Origin: Pseudaeromonas aegiceratis
GTDB lineage: Bacteria; Pseudomonadota; Gammaproteobacteria; Enterobacterales; Aeromonadaceae
Direction of reading: 5' to 3'
Length of the DNA stretch: 64,000 nt
NCBI RefSeq assembly: GCF_046254905.1
Contig: NZ_CP158016.1
Span: 2,666,001-2,730,000 of the forward strand
In this document: in pieces, positions 7,764-15,966 of the stretch
How the letters are laid out: each line of letters begins with the position of its first letter
Position numbering within the stretch: position 1 is the stretch's first letter
Program-made: the position numbers and the translations under genes
The notes under the pieces: generated by a model
What the model was told of the DNA's origin: nothing
The model's input: only the letters and a program-made list of their open reading frames with translations
Database searches by the model: none

Positions 7764-8171
7764 TTAAGGAGCGGAGAAATGACCAATGAAGGAAAAGTGA
7801 CAAGAATTATTGTCACCCACCCCTTCAACAAGAGCAGGGGAAATAAAAACAAAAGAGGAATCACGTGATAATTGAAAAAAGTGAGAGTTCCGCATACTAA
7901 AAAAATCTAAAATAGAGCTTAAAATAAATGATGTGATTTGTGAGATCGTAACAATCGCGATGCATTTGAAGGCCTCTAATAACCTAGGGCCCACTTCAAA
8001 CCAGATATAGACAAAGAACGACATGACCAAGCAAATAAAAATACTCACCATTAAGTATTCCTCATGATAAACCCCGAGTCTCCTGCCCATTTCACCCAAA
8101 AATAACCAATGCGTCAAAAATATTGACATCAATCCACATGTGCAATAATAGATCAATCCATTAGTTCTCAT
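7764..8171 (-). CDS. Multi-pass membrane protein, candidate immunity protein
   Basis: 135 residues with about three or four hydrophobic segments (around 5-25, 40-60, 68-90) and a polar C-terminus. Its ATG at 8171 lies inside the last codons of the upstream Rhs tip remnant, which stops at 8161, and GAGAGGAATT is the likely ribosome site. This overlap is typical of a toxin/immunity pair, though the toxin is reduced to about 28 residues. No family recognised. Confidence 0.5.
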   Translation of the reverse strand: MRTNGLIYYCTCGLMSIFLTHWLFLGEMGRRLGVYHEEYLMVSIFICLVMSFFVYIWFEVGPRLLEAFKCIAIVTISQITSFILSSILDFFSMRNSHFFQLSRDSSFVFISPALVEGVGDNNSCHFSFIGHFSAP

Positions 8172-8310
8172 TTTTAATTCCTCTCAATGCATTGTCAAGA
8201 TCTCTTGGCCACCCATGAATGCCGAGATCTTTAAATGTGTACAGAAAGTCGGTGATATAGCGGTAAACAACCCTATCCTTGACCATATAGCCCGGCACAT
8301 ACCCTATTGG
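8161..8310 (-). pseudogene. Rhs core scar with residual toxin tail
   Basis: On the minus strand, VPGYMVKDRVVYRYITD repeats the Rhs core (compare VPDYMVKDGALYRYITD in the fragment ending at 4018). After 17 residues it leaves the core and ends with FLYTFKDLGIHGWPRDLDNA and a few more residues, stop at 8161. The core part is only about 60 bases, and the tail may be the last residues of a former toxin whose presumed immunity gene follows with an overlap. Confidence 0.6.
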
Positions 8311-8530
8311 TTGGATAATTCTCCTTCCAATCACCATAACGATCGATTTTAAAACGGGAAGTGCCGCCGTCACTGCTCGTCGTGAACGTCTGACAGCTTG
8401 AGTAAACTGAACTGCCTGAGGAGGTGAGCGCTACCGCATTCCAACTACCTGCTGTCCCGCGAAAATACCACTCGCCAAGAACGTGCGTACTTATCAAGAC
8501 CAGAGCAATCAACATCCAGATGCGATTCAT
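8306..8530 (-). pseudogene. 5' remnant of a secreted protein with an amylase-associated-type domain
   Basis: An N-terminal signal peptide (MNRIWMLIALVLISTHVLG) is followed by WYFRGTAGSWNAVAL, then CQTFTTSSDGG and RFKIDRYGDWKENYP. That pattern resembles the small beta domain at the N-terminus of some secreted Vibrio/Aeromonas glycosidases (from memory). At about 8306 the coding sense breaks off and Rhs core sequence starts in another frame, so the gene was cut by the Rhs scar. The frame itself continues only to a stop at 8273. Confidence 0.5.
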
Positions 8531-8587
8531 CGTGAGAAGTCCTTTTCAATCTTCATGAAAGGGCACAGCCATTCTGCTTTGCCAAAA

Positions 8588-8610
8588 TGAGAGCACGCCC
8601 TGTGCTCTCA
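8588..8610 (-). terminator. Hairpin, possible terminator
   Basis: A perfect 9-bp stem (TGAGAGCAC / GTGCTCTCA) with a five-base loop. On the minus strand it is followed by TTTTGGC, giving a weak terminator just upstream of the secreted-protein remnant. Confidence 0.4.
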
Positions 8611-8992
8611 ATAGGCGGCGAGGCTTTTATGAGGCGCCACCGCAAGATGGATCCGGACGAACCTAGCTCCATATAAGTCCCGCGAGTTTACACGACTTAA
8701 CCAGTTAAGTGTCAATCTTTACGGTGTGTGAGTGTTCAAGGAAATCGGTTTCACTCACCACCACAGCGCATCCCCAACAGTTGATAACAACACAGCTGGT
8801 TGATAAGAAAATCCCATCGCTAATGACGGCTTTTGCGAAAAACTTCCCGCTGACCCATACGTCAGGCCCTGTCGCGGATCTCTGTAATGATTTGCAGAAT
8901 AAGAAAGCCAATCTATAGGGGGATACTTAGGGTACTAGCTCAAGGATTTACGAAGAAAAGTCTTGATAAGCTTTCTGATTCACAAGGAGAAA
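8611..8992. other. AT-richer intergenic stretch, no supported gene
   Basis: About 380 bases separate the Rhs region from a small frame. Two short open frames overlap on opposite strands near 8705-8918. Neither has a ribosome site or a recognisable sequence, so neither is called. Confidence 0.4.
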
Positions 8993-9190
8993 ATGAATTA
9001 TCAGGCTGATGTCCTGAGCCCGGAGCCGGACCTGAACCCGGCCGCCGTTGCCAGCGCTCAATTTGAAATCCTGATTGGTTCCCTGACAATCAACAACGTG
9101 CACGCTATTGCCAATCAATTCCCCGGGGTATTGGCAATTGATGTGCTCCTAATTGATCTTACAGTCAGAGAGGCTAAGTCAAAGATCTAA
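8993..9190 (+). CDS. Hypothetical small protein
   Basis: A 65-residue frame with AAGGAG just before an ATG (spacing short, three bases). It has no membrane segment or family I recognise. It lies at the border between the accessory region and the tyrS group, and it may be a gene fragment. Confidence 0.25.
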   Translation: MNYQADVLSPEPDLNPAAVASAQFEILIGSLTINNVHAIANQFPGVLAIDVLLIDLTVREAKSKI

Positions 9191-9231
9191 GCAAGAGCGC
9201 CAACTACAACACTTACCCCCAAAAAACAAAA

Positions 9232-9249
9232 AACCCGCCGAGGCGGGTT
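9232..9249 (-). terminator. tyrS terminator
   Basis: Stem ACCCGC / GCGGGT extended by flanking A/T pairs, followed on the minus strand by TTTTTTGTTTTTT. It lies 25 bases after the tyrS stop. Confidence 0.85.
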
Positions 9250-9273
9250 CTTCTTTATATAAGGGCAACACGC

Positions 9274-10473
9274 TTACGCCAGGGTGATGCGGGCGAACTT
9301 GCGCTTGCCCACCTGCCAGACGGCGGTGCCGGCGGTCACCTGCAGCTTGCCGTCGGTCACCACCTCGCCATCACACTTGACGGCGTTCTGCTTGATCATG
9401 CGCAGGGCCTCGGAGGTGGTGGCCACCAGGTTGGCATCCTTGAGCAGGTTGGCCACCGCCAGTCCCTCGGCGCCGGCGGCCAGGGTCAGCTCCGGCATCT
9501 CGTCCGGAATGGCGTTCTTGGAGAAGCGCTGGGTGAAGTCCTCGTGGGCCGCCTCGGCCGCCGCTTGGTCGTGATAGCGGGCGATGATCTCCTTGGCCAG
9601 CCAGATCTTCACATCCCGCGGGTTCAGGCTCTGATCCGCCACCCCGGCCTTGAAGCCGTTGATCTCCGCCAGGGGGCGGAAGGAGAGCAGCTCGTAGTAG
9701 CTCCACATCAGATCATCACTGATGGACATGATCTTGCCGAACATCTCGCTGGGGGCGTCATGCACGCCTATGTAGTTGCCGGCGGACTTGGACATCTTCT
9801 TCACGCCGTCGAGGCCCACCAGCAACGGCATCATCAGCACACACTGGGTGGCCATGCCGGCGTCTTTTTGCAGCTCGCGGCCCATCAGCAGGTTGAACTT
9901 CTGATCGGTACCGCCCAGCTCCACGTCCGCCTTCAGGGCCACCGAGTCATAGCCCTGCAGCAGGGGATAGAGGAACTCGTGGATGGCGATGGACTGGCCG
10001 CCGGCGTAGCGCTTCTTGAAGTCGTCCCGCTCCAGCATGCGGGCCACCGTCTGCTTGGCCGCCAGCTTGATCATGCCGGTGGCGCCCAGCTCCTTGAGCC
10101 AGCTGGAGTTGTATTCGATGCGGGTCTTGGCCGGATCCAGGATCTTGAACGCCTGCTCGGCGTAGGTCTTGGCGTTTTCCTGGATCGCTTCTTCAGACAG
10201 GGGCGGCCGGGTGGCGTTCTTGCCGGAAGGGTCCCCCACCAGGGCGGTGAAGTCGCCGATCAGCAGGATCACCTCGTGGCCGAGATCCTGAAAGGTGCGC
10301 AGCTTGTTGAGGATGACGGTGTGGCCCAGGTGGATATCCGGTGCGGTGGGATCCATGCCCAGCTTGATGCGCAAGGGACGCCCCTCTTTGAGCTTGGCAA
10401 TCAGCTCCTCCTCCACCAGTATCTCTTCGGCGCCGCGCTTGATCTCCGCCAGCGCGGTTTCCAGCTGGGACAT
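9274..10473 (-). CDS. tyrS: Tyrosyl-tRNA synthetase
   Basis: Class I synthetase that charges tRNA-Tyr. The ATP-binding HIGH signature appears as HLGH at residues 48-51, KKMSKS is near residue 230, and the C-terminal 65 residues form an S4 RNA-binding domain. At 399 residues it belongs to the shorter TyrRS subgroup of many gammaproteobacteria. The ATG at 10473 (MSQLETAL) follows GGAGTAGAAATC; the longer frame adds a non-conserved N-terminus. It is divergent from the M23 peptidase gene, a pairing conserved in Vibrio and Aeromonas relatives. Confidence 0.96.
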   Translation of the reverse strand: MSQLETALAEIKRGAEEILVEEELIAKLKEGRPLRIKLGMDPTAPDIHLGHTVILNKLRTFQDLGHEVILLIGDFTALVGDPSGKNATRPPLSEEAIQENAKTYAEQAFKILDPAKTRIEYNSSWLKELGATGMIKLAAKQTVARMLERDDFKKRYAGGQSIAIHEFLYPLLQGYDSVALKADVELGGTDQKFNLLMGRELQKDAGMATQCVLMMPLLVGLDGVKKMSKSAGNYIGVHDAPSEMFGKIMSISDDLMWSYYELLSFRPLAEINGFKAGVADQSLNPRDVKIWLAKEIIARYHDQAAAEAAHEDFTQRFSKNAIPDEMPELTLAAGAEGLAVANLLKDANLVATTSEALRMIKQNAVKCDGEVVTDGKLQVTAGTAVWQVGKRKFARITLA

Positions 10474-10604
10474 GATTTCTACTCCGTCAAATTGATAAAA
10501 AAACCCGTCCATATTACGGCAATGGCACGCCCCTTGGAAAGACTGTAAACTGGGCGCCGTCTTCTCGCCTTCACCTCTTTTTACAACGAGACCGCCCCTT
10601 TCCC

Positions 10605-11912
10605 ATGGCTTTCTGGCACTCCCTTACCCTGCTTCCCACCTGGCACCGTCGCCTCATACTGCTGCTGGGCGGCCTGATCCTGCTGTTGCTGCTCTGGCCG
10701 CTGGAGAAGGTGGAAGCCACCCGGGCCACCACGGCCCTGCCCCAAACCAAGCCCGCACCTGGCCATCGCCTCGGCGAGGTGGAGGCCAATGAGCCGGACG
10801 AGGCGCCGCCGGGCCTGCAGGGCGAGACCTTCAAGGTGCGCAGTGGCGACAATCTGGCTGAGCTGTTTCAGCGCGCCGGCTTCGATCCCGCCACCCTGCA
10901 CCAGGTGCTGGACTCTGGCGAAGAGGTGGAGAGCCTGATCCGCCTGAAGCCCGGCGAGGAGATCACCTTCTACCAGAATGACGAGGGCGCCCTGCAGGCC
11001 CTCTCCTACCCCATGGGGCTGGACGAGATCCTCTGGGTCGAGCAGGCCCGGGACGGCTTTGCCTGCCGGGTGGAGAAGATCAAGCTAGAGCGCCACCAGC
11101 AGATCGCCCAGGGCACCATCGACAGCAGCTTCTGGGAGGCGGGCCAGGCGGCCGGCCTCAACAACAGCCTGATCCTGGGGCTGGCCAACATCTTTGCCTG
11201 GGACATCGACTTCGCCCAGGATCTGCAGCCCGGCGACAGCTTCAGCCTGATCTACGAGGAGCTGTACCGGGATGAGGAGAAGCTGAGCACCGGCAAGATA
11301 CTGGCGGCCGAATTCATCAACCAGGGGCAGCGCTACCTGGCGGTACGCCACCGGGATGGCCACTACTACAGCCCCCAGGGCAAGGCCATGCGCAAGGGCT
11401 TCCTGCGGGCGCCGGTGAACTTCCGCTACATCACCTCCAACTTCAATCCCAGACGCAGACACCCGGTGACGGGCCTGGTGCGCCCCCATAACGGCATCGA
11501 CTACGGCGCTCCGGTGGGCACCCCCATCATGGCCGCCGGCGATGGTGTGGTGCAGGCCAGCAGCTACAATGGCCTCAACGGCAACTTTGTCTTCATCCGC
11601 CACAGTGGCCGCTACACCACCAAGTACCTGCACCTGAGCAAGCGGGAGGTCAAGGTGGGACAGAGGGTCAAGCAGGGGCAGATCATAGGCCGACTGGGGG
11701 GAACAGGAAGGGTGACCGGTCCCCACCTGCATTACGAATTCCTGGTGGACGGGGTGCACAAGAACCCCAAAACCGTCCCGCTGCCGGAAGCCACCCCGCT
11801 CTCCGGCCAGCCACTGAACGACTTCAAGCTGCGGGCCCACAGCCTGCTGGCCCGCCTGGCCCTGGTTGAACCCAGTCGCCTGGCCCAGGCCCGGACCGCG
11901 GAGGATAACTAA
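10605..11912 (+). CDS. OapA/MepM-type M23 murein endopeptidase
   Basis: 435 residues: a cytoplasmic start, one membrane anchor (about 17-37), an OapA/LysM-like domain (about 75-120; FKVRSGDNLAELFQRAGF), a linking domain, and a C-terminal M23 peptidase (about 290-395). Metal ligands are visible in RPHNGIDYG and GPHLHYEF. Such enzymes cut D-Ala-mDAP crosslinks and allow wall growth. The gene sits three bases before anmK in the same direction, probably one operon. E. coli MepM has the same domain order, but the orthology is not certain. Confidence 0.88.
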   Translation: MAFWHSLTLLPTWHRRLILLLGGLILLLLLWPLEKVEATRATTALPQTKPAPGHRLGEVEANEPDEAPPGLQGETFKVRSGDNLAELFQRAGFDPATLHQVLDSGEEVESLIRLKPGEEITFYQNDEGALQALSYPMGLDEILWVEQARDGFACRVEKIKLERHQQIAQGTIDSSFWEAGQAAGLNNSLILGLANIFAWDIDFAQDLQPGDSFSLIYEELYRDEEKLSTGKILAAEFINQGQRYLAVRHRDGHYYSPQGKAMRKGFLRAPVNFRYITSNFNPRRRHPVTGLVRPHNGIDYGAPVGTPIMAAGDGVVQASSYNGLNGNFVFIRHSGRYTTKYLHLSKREVKVGQRVKQGQIIGRLGGTGRVTGPHLHYEFLVDGVHKNPKTVPLPEATPLSGQPLNDFKLRAHSLLARLALVEPSRLAQARTAEDN

Positions 11913-11915
11913 CCC

Positions 11916-13019
11916 ATGGAGCTCTATATCGGCCTGATGTCCGGCACCAGCATGGATGGCATAGACGCCGCCCTGGTGCAGTTCGACGGCGACACCCCCA
12001 CCCTGTTGGCCACCCACGGCCAGCGCTGGCCGGTCCCGGTGGTGAACCGGTTGCATGAACTCTGTACCCCGGGGGCCAACGAGATAGACAGGCTCGGCCG
12101 CATGGATCAGTTGGTGGCCATTCACTTTGCCCAGGCGGTGAAGGCGCTGCTGGCCAAGGGGCCCTATCGCCCCGAGCAGATCCGCGCCATCGGCTCCCAC
12201 GGTCAAACCATACGTCACCGTCCCGAACAGGGCTTTACCCTGCAGATCGGCCACGGCGCCCGCCTGGCGGTGGAAACCGACATCGACGTGATCTGCGATT
12301 TTCGCATGAAGGACGTGGCCCTGGGCGGCCAGGGGGCACCTCTGGTGCCCGCCTTCCATCAGGCGGTGTTCGGCGCGCCGGGCAAGCTGCGCTTCATCCT
12401 CAACATCGGCGGCATCGCCAACATCTCTGTGCTGCCGGGCCGGGACGATCAGGTGCTGGGCTTCGACACGGGCCCGGGCAACACCCTGATGGATCTGTGG
12501 TACCGCAAGCACAAGGGCGGCAGCTACGACCCGCAGGGCAGCTGGGCCGCCAGCGGCTTTGTCAGTGAGGACTTACTGGGGCGCCTGATGAAGCACCCCT
12601 TCCTGGCCCAGTCTGCCCCCAAGAGCACGGGCCGGGAGACCTTCACCCTGGCCTGGCTGGAGCTGTTTTTGGCGGAGCGCCCGCCCCTGCGGCCCGAGGA
12701 TGTGCAGCGCACCCTGCTGGAGTTCACCGCCCGTACCATAGTGGATGCCCTGCTGCCCCAGGCCGAGGGCCAGGCGGCGGAGCTGTTTATCTGTGGCGGC
12801 GGCATCCACAACCGCGCCCTGATGCTGCGGCTGTACGAGATGTTGCCCGGCTGGCAGCTGGACAGCACCGAAGCCCTGGGGCTGCACCCAGACTGGGTGG
12901 AGGCCATCGCCTTCGCCTGGCTGGCCAAGTGCTTCGTCAACCGGCAGGCCGGCAACCTGCCGGCGGTCACCGGCGCCAAGCGCCCGGCCATCCTGGGCTG
13001 CCTCTATCCGGCCGAGTAG
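11916..13019 (+). CDS. anmK: Anhydro-N-acetylmuramic acid kinase
   Basis: A 367-residue sugar kinase of the actin-like fold that converts recovered anhydroMurNAc to MurNAc-6-phosphate in peptidoglycan recycling. It opens with the family motif LMSGTSMDGIDAAL and contains IGSHGQTIRH, GFDTGPGNTLMD and FICGGGIHN. Its start is three bases after the M23 endopeptidase gene, so cutting and recycling are likely co-expressed. A strong terminator follows. Confidence 0.96.
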   Translation: MELYIGLMSGTSMDGIDAALVQFDGDTPTLLATHGQRWPVPVVNRLHELCTPGANEIDRLGRMDQLVAIHFAQAVKALLAKGPYRPEQIRAIGSHGQTIRHRPEQGFTLQIGHGARLAVETDIDVICDFRMKDVALGGQGAPLVPAFHQAVFGAPGKLRFILNIGGIANISVLPGRDDQVLGFDTGPGNTLMDLWYRKHKGGSYDPQGSWAASGFVSEDLLGRLMKHPFLAQSAPKSTGRETFTLAWLELFLAERPPLRPEDVQRTLLEFTARTIVDALLPQAEGQAAELFICGGGIHNRALMLRLYEMLPGWQLDSTEALGLHPDWVEAIAFAWLAKCFVNRQAGNLPAVTGAKRPAILGCLYPAE

Positions 13020-13040
13020 CCGTCAAACACCACAGGTTGC

Positions 13041-13066
13041 AAAAAGGCGCCGTATGGCGCCTTTTT
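13041..13066. terminator. Strong terminator after anmK, bidirectional
   Basis: An 11-bp stem AAAAAGGCGCC / GGCGCCTTTTT with a GTAT loop, between anmK and the convergent DUF2057 gene. Confidence 0.9.
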
Positions 13067-13093
13067 CATGCCCACTACGGGACAAAACCCGGG

Positions 13094-13720
13094 CTACAAC
13101 TGGCCGATGGCCCAGCTGACGAAGCGCTTGCGCAGGGCGGGATCCGCCTGCAGGAACAGCTGCTGCAGCTCGGCCTCGCTGACCGTCCCTGCCTTGGCAG
13201 CGGACGCAGCGGGGGTGGCGGCGGCCGCCACGGCCATGGTCGCCGTCACCGCCTGACCGCTAGCCCCACGGGCCGAGGCCAGCGCCACCTGCTCCTCCAG
13301 CAGCGCCTGGTAGTCGGTGCCCAGCACGAAGCCCTTGAGGGGCACCGGCTGCTGGGCCAGCAGCTGGCCCCCCTCCCCGGTCAGCGTCACCTGGGGCGCC
13401 TTGGCAAAGGCGGCCATGGCCTTACCATCGGCCAGGGCCGGATCCAGGATCTGCAACTGACCATCGCCCTGGATCTGCAGCCGCAGCCACTGGGGCGCGG
13501 AGTGATGGGTCTCGTCGAATTCGCTGTTGCTGCGCGCCGGGATCACCCCCTCGTAGCGCACCAGCAACTGATACTCACCCGGAGCCAGCGCCACCCCATG
13601 GCTGGCAAAGCTCTGGCGTGGCATCAGGGCCAGCAACTGCCAGGAATCGGCCAGCTGTAACTGGGCCGCCTGACTGGCCAGGGTCATACCGCTTAATAAC
13701 AAGGCCCACACTAACCGCAT
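13094..13720 (-). CDS. DUF2057 (YccT/CsgI-like) periplasmic protein
   Basis: 208 residues with a signal peptide cut after ASQAA (about residue 19). LALAPGEYQLLVRYEGVI-like sequence (residues 44-60) and the PQWLRLQIQGDGQL strand pattern are typical of DUF2057. E. coli YccT, of the same family, is reported to hold back curli assembly; that role is not assured here. The C-terminal third has an Ala-rich stretch (TATMAVAAAATPAASAA) before a charged end. Transcribed alone, convergent to anmK. Confidence 0.75.
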   Translation of the reverse strand: MRLVWALLLSGMTLASQAAQLQLADSWQLLALMPRQSFASHGVALAPGEYQLLVRYEGVIPARSNSEFDETHHSAPQWLRLQIQGDGQLQILDPALADGKAMAAFAKAPQVTLTGEGGQLLAQQPVPLKGFVLGTDYQALLEEQVALASARGASGQAVTATMAVAAAATPAASAAKAGTVSEAELQQLFLQADPALRKRFVSWAIGQL

Positions 13721-13834
13721 CGTCTATTTCTCCTTAACTCCCCCACACCGGGGGACTGCAAACCGTCCGAGGATACGCCGACAAGATGACAGTTTTATCT
13801 CAGCCCGCCGGAGCGTGCAAATCGCCATAAAAAA

Positions 13835-13853
13835 GCCGGGGCTAGGCCCCGGC
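13835..13853 (-). terminator. TonB receptor terminator
   Basis: Stem GCCGGGGC / GCCCCGGC followed on the minus strand by TTTTTTATGG, 24 bases after the receptor stop. Confidence 0.85.
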
Positions 13854-13876
13854 AAGCGCTTTGACGTGGATGGAAT

Positions 13877-15868
13877 TTAGAACTGGGTGTTGAAGCTGGC
13901 GTAGTAACGCCGTCCCTCCAGGTTGAAGTCGGTGGAGGCGGTGGGCTCCAGGGTCTTGTCGGTCAGGTTCAACACCCCAAAGCCCAGGGTGGTGCTGCGG
14001 GTCACCCGGTAGTTGGTCCCCAGATCGAAGGTGGTGTAGCCGCCGTTCTTCACCATGTTGGACCCCGAGGTGGGCACAGAGGTGTACTGGGCGCCGGTGT
14101 AACTCACGCCGGCAAAGCTCTTGAGGCTGTCGCTCACCGCCCAGTTGAGAGTGGCGTTGGCTTCGTGCTTGGGTCGGTAGACCAGGGGCAGGTCGTAGTC
14201 GTAGCTCTTGTTGGTGGCGTCCAGGTAGGTGTAGTTGGCGTTCATGTCCCAGCGCGGACCGAAGCGATAACGCCCGGTCAGCTCCACCCCCTTGGTCTCG
14301 ACCCGGGCGACGTTCTGGTATTCGAAGATGGGCCGGCCATCGGCCAGGAAGCCGACGAAGTTGTCGTAGGAGGGCGCCAGCGTCACATCCTTGGTGCGGC
14401 TGGTGATATCGATCATGTCCTTGATATCGTTGTAGAACAAGGTGATGCCGCCGCCCCAGTTGCTGTAGTCGGCCAGCAGGCCCAGCTCATAGCTGTTGGA
14501 GGTCTCCGGCTTGAGATCTGCGTTGCCGATGATCCAGCAGCCGGCGGTGGCGCTGCCGCAGGAGGCGGAGCCCCAGTTCGGGCTGTTCTGCAACAGGGTC
14601 GGCGCCTTGAAGGCCTGGCCCCAGCCCCCCTTCACCACCCAGTGGTCGTCCAGCAGCCAGTTGAGGTAGGCCCGCGGGCTCAGGTGGCTGCCGAAGTTCT
14701 CATGCTTGTCCAGCCGGGTCCCCAGGGTGAGGATCAGATCGTCCCGCAGGCCGATGCCATCCTCGGCAAACAGGGCAAACTGGGTGACCGACTCGCTGCC
14801 CGACGTCTCAGTGTCGCTGCCCGGCAGGCCGACAAAGCTGCTGGGATCGTCCAGGGACTGATAGCGCCACTCGCCCCCCAGGGTCAGCAGCTGGTTGGCG
14901 GTCTCCAGCGGCAGATCCACACTGCCGTTGAACAGCAGGTTCTGCGCCTTGTTGGGGTTGCTCCCGCCGTTGACGTTGCCCGTCTTGTTCTTGGTCTGAT
15001 CCGCCTGCACGCTGAACTTGCTGTCGCCGAAGCCCCACTGGCCGTCGTGCCGAATTTCCCCGGCCACCCGCTCCAGTTGCTGGAAGTCGTGGTAGCGGTC
15101 GCTGTAATCCAGGGTGGTGGTGAGCCGCTGGTTGGGTGCCGCCTGCCAGCTCAGCTTGCTGCCCACCGACTTATCGCGCATGGCATCCAAGCCATCCACG
15201 CCGGAGGCGTTGATGTCATCATCGTCCGCCTCCCGCTCCGCCAGGCTGCCATACAAGGCGAGCCCCAAGCCGTCGGTGAGCTTACCGGCGGTGTAGAAGC
15301 TGCCCTGGCCGGCATCGCCAGCCTTGCGGTTTTCCGAGATAGTGGTGTTGCCCTGGATACTGGTGTGCCACTCGTCCGGCACCGCCTTGGTGATGATGTT
15401 GATCACCCCGCCCATGGCATCGGAGCCATAGAGGGAGGACATGGGGCCCCGCACCACCTCGATACGCTCTATGGCCTCCAAGGGGATCCAGCCGGTATCG
15501 AAGTCGTTGCCGCGGAACACGCCCGTGGTGGAGTCGATGCGGCGGCCGTCCACCATCATCAGCACATAGGCGCTGTCCAGACCGCGCATGACGATAGTGT
15601 CGCGGTTGCCGCTGCGCTTGACGGACAGGCCCGCCTCTTTCTTCAGCACCTCGGTGAGATCCCGCACCGGCTCCTTGGCCAGCTGTTCGCTGGTGATGAC
15701 GGAAACGGTGGCCGGCGCCGTGGCCAGGGTTTGTTCGGTATTGGAGGCGGTCACCACCACGGAGGCCAATTCGGAAGCGGTGTCGTCGTCGGCCAGGGCG
15801 GGCGCCCCGTAGATCAGGCCCAGCAGCACGGCGGCCACCGGGGTCATTGAGGGTTGTTGGATCCGCAT
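13877..15868 (-). CDS. TonB-dependent catecholate siderophore receptor, IrgA/FepA type
   Basis: A 663-residue outer-membrane receptor. A signal peptide ends near PALA (residue 26), then a TonB-box-like ASVVVTAS, a plug domain (about 45-165, with VMRGLDSAYVLMMVDGRRI and YGSDAMGGVINIITK), and a 22-strand barrel ending in NTQF with the terminal Phe. It most resembles Vibrio IrgA-like receptors for enterobactin-type ligands; substrate is inferred from the operon. The ATG at 15868 follows AGGA, 26 codons inside the longer frame. A Fur box lies 22 bases upstream, so it can be expressed apart from entA. Confidence 0.93.
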   Translation of the reverse strand: MRIQQPSMTPVAAVLLGLIYGAPALADDDTASELASVVVTASNTEQTLATAPATVSVITSEQLAKEPVRDLTEVLKKEAGLSVKRSGNRDTIVMRGLDSAYVLMMVDGRRIDSTTGVFRGNDFDTGWIPLEAIERIEVVRGPMSSLYGSDAMGGVINIITKAVPDEWHTSIQGNTTISENRKAGDAGQGSFYTAGKLTDGLGLALYGSLAEREADDDDINASGVDGLDAMRDKSVGSKLSWQAAPNQRLTTTLDYSDRYHDFQQLERVAGEIRHDGQWGFGDSKFSVQADQTKNKTGNVNGGSNPNKAQNLLFNGSVDLPLETANQLLTLGGEWRYQSLDDPSSFVGLPGSDTETSGSESVTQFALFAEDGIGLRDDLILTLGTRLDKHENFGSHLSPRAYLNWLLDDHWVVKGGWGQAFKAPTLLQNSPNWGSASCGSATAGCWIIGNADLKPETSNSYELGLLADYSNWGGGITLFYNDIKDMIDITSRTKDVTLAPSYDNFVGFLADGRPIFEYQNVARVETKGVELTGRYRFGPRWDMNANYTYLDATNKSYDYDLPLVYRPKHEANATLNWAVSDSLKSFAGVSYTGAQYTSVPTSGSNMVKNGGYTTFDLGTNYRVTRSTTLGFGVLNLTDKTLEPTASTDFNLEGRRYYASFNTQF

Positions 15869-15889
15869 GGTTAAAATCCTTTTATTGTT

Positions 15890-15908
15890 AATGATATTGG
15901 TTATCATT
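15890..15908 (-). promoter_or_regulatory. Fur box upstream of the receptor gene
   Basis: On the minus strand AATGATAACCAATATCATT matches 17 of 19 bases of the extended Fur consensus AATGATAATCATTATCATT. A second short palindrome, AGTGATTATCACT (15952-15964), lies just upstream. Confidence 0.85.
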
Positions 15909-15966
15909 ATTGATTTTAACCAGAAGCGGCCCTCGAAACAATCCATTTGCGAGTGATTATCACTTA

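Noticed and set aside
8705..8918. Two overlapping short frames on opposite strands
   Set aside because: No ribosome site, no recognisable family, and each mirrors the other.
4018..9190. Insertion sequence or prophage at the AT-rich region
   Set aside because: No transposase, integrase, terminal inverted repeat or target duplication was seen; Rhs core fragments explain most of the sequence.
14165..15850. A 561-codon plus-strand frame opposite the TonB receptor
   Set aside because: The composition is His/Gln/Gly/Val rich as expected from an antisense read of a GC-rich gene, while the minus strand encodes a complete receptor.
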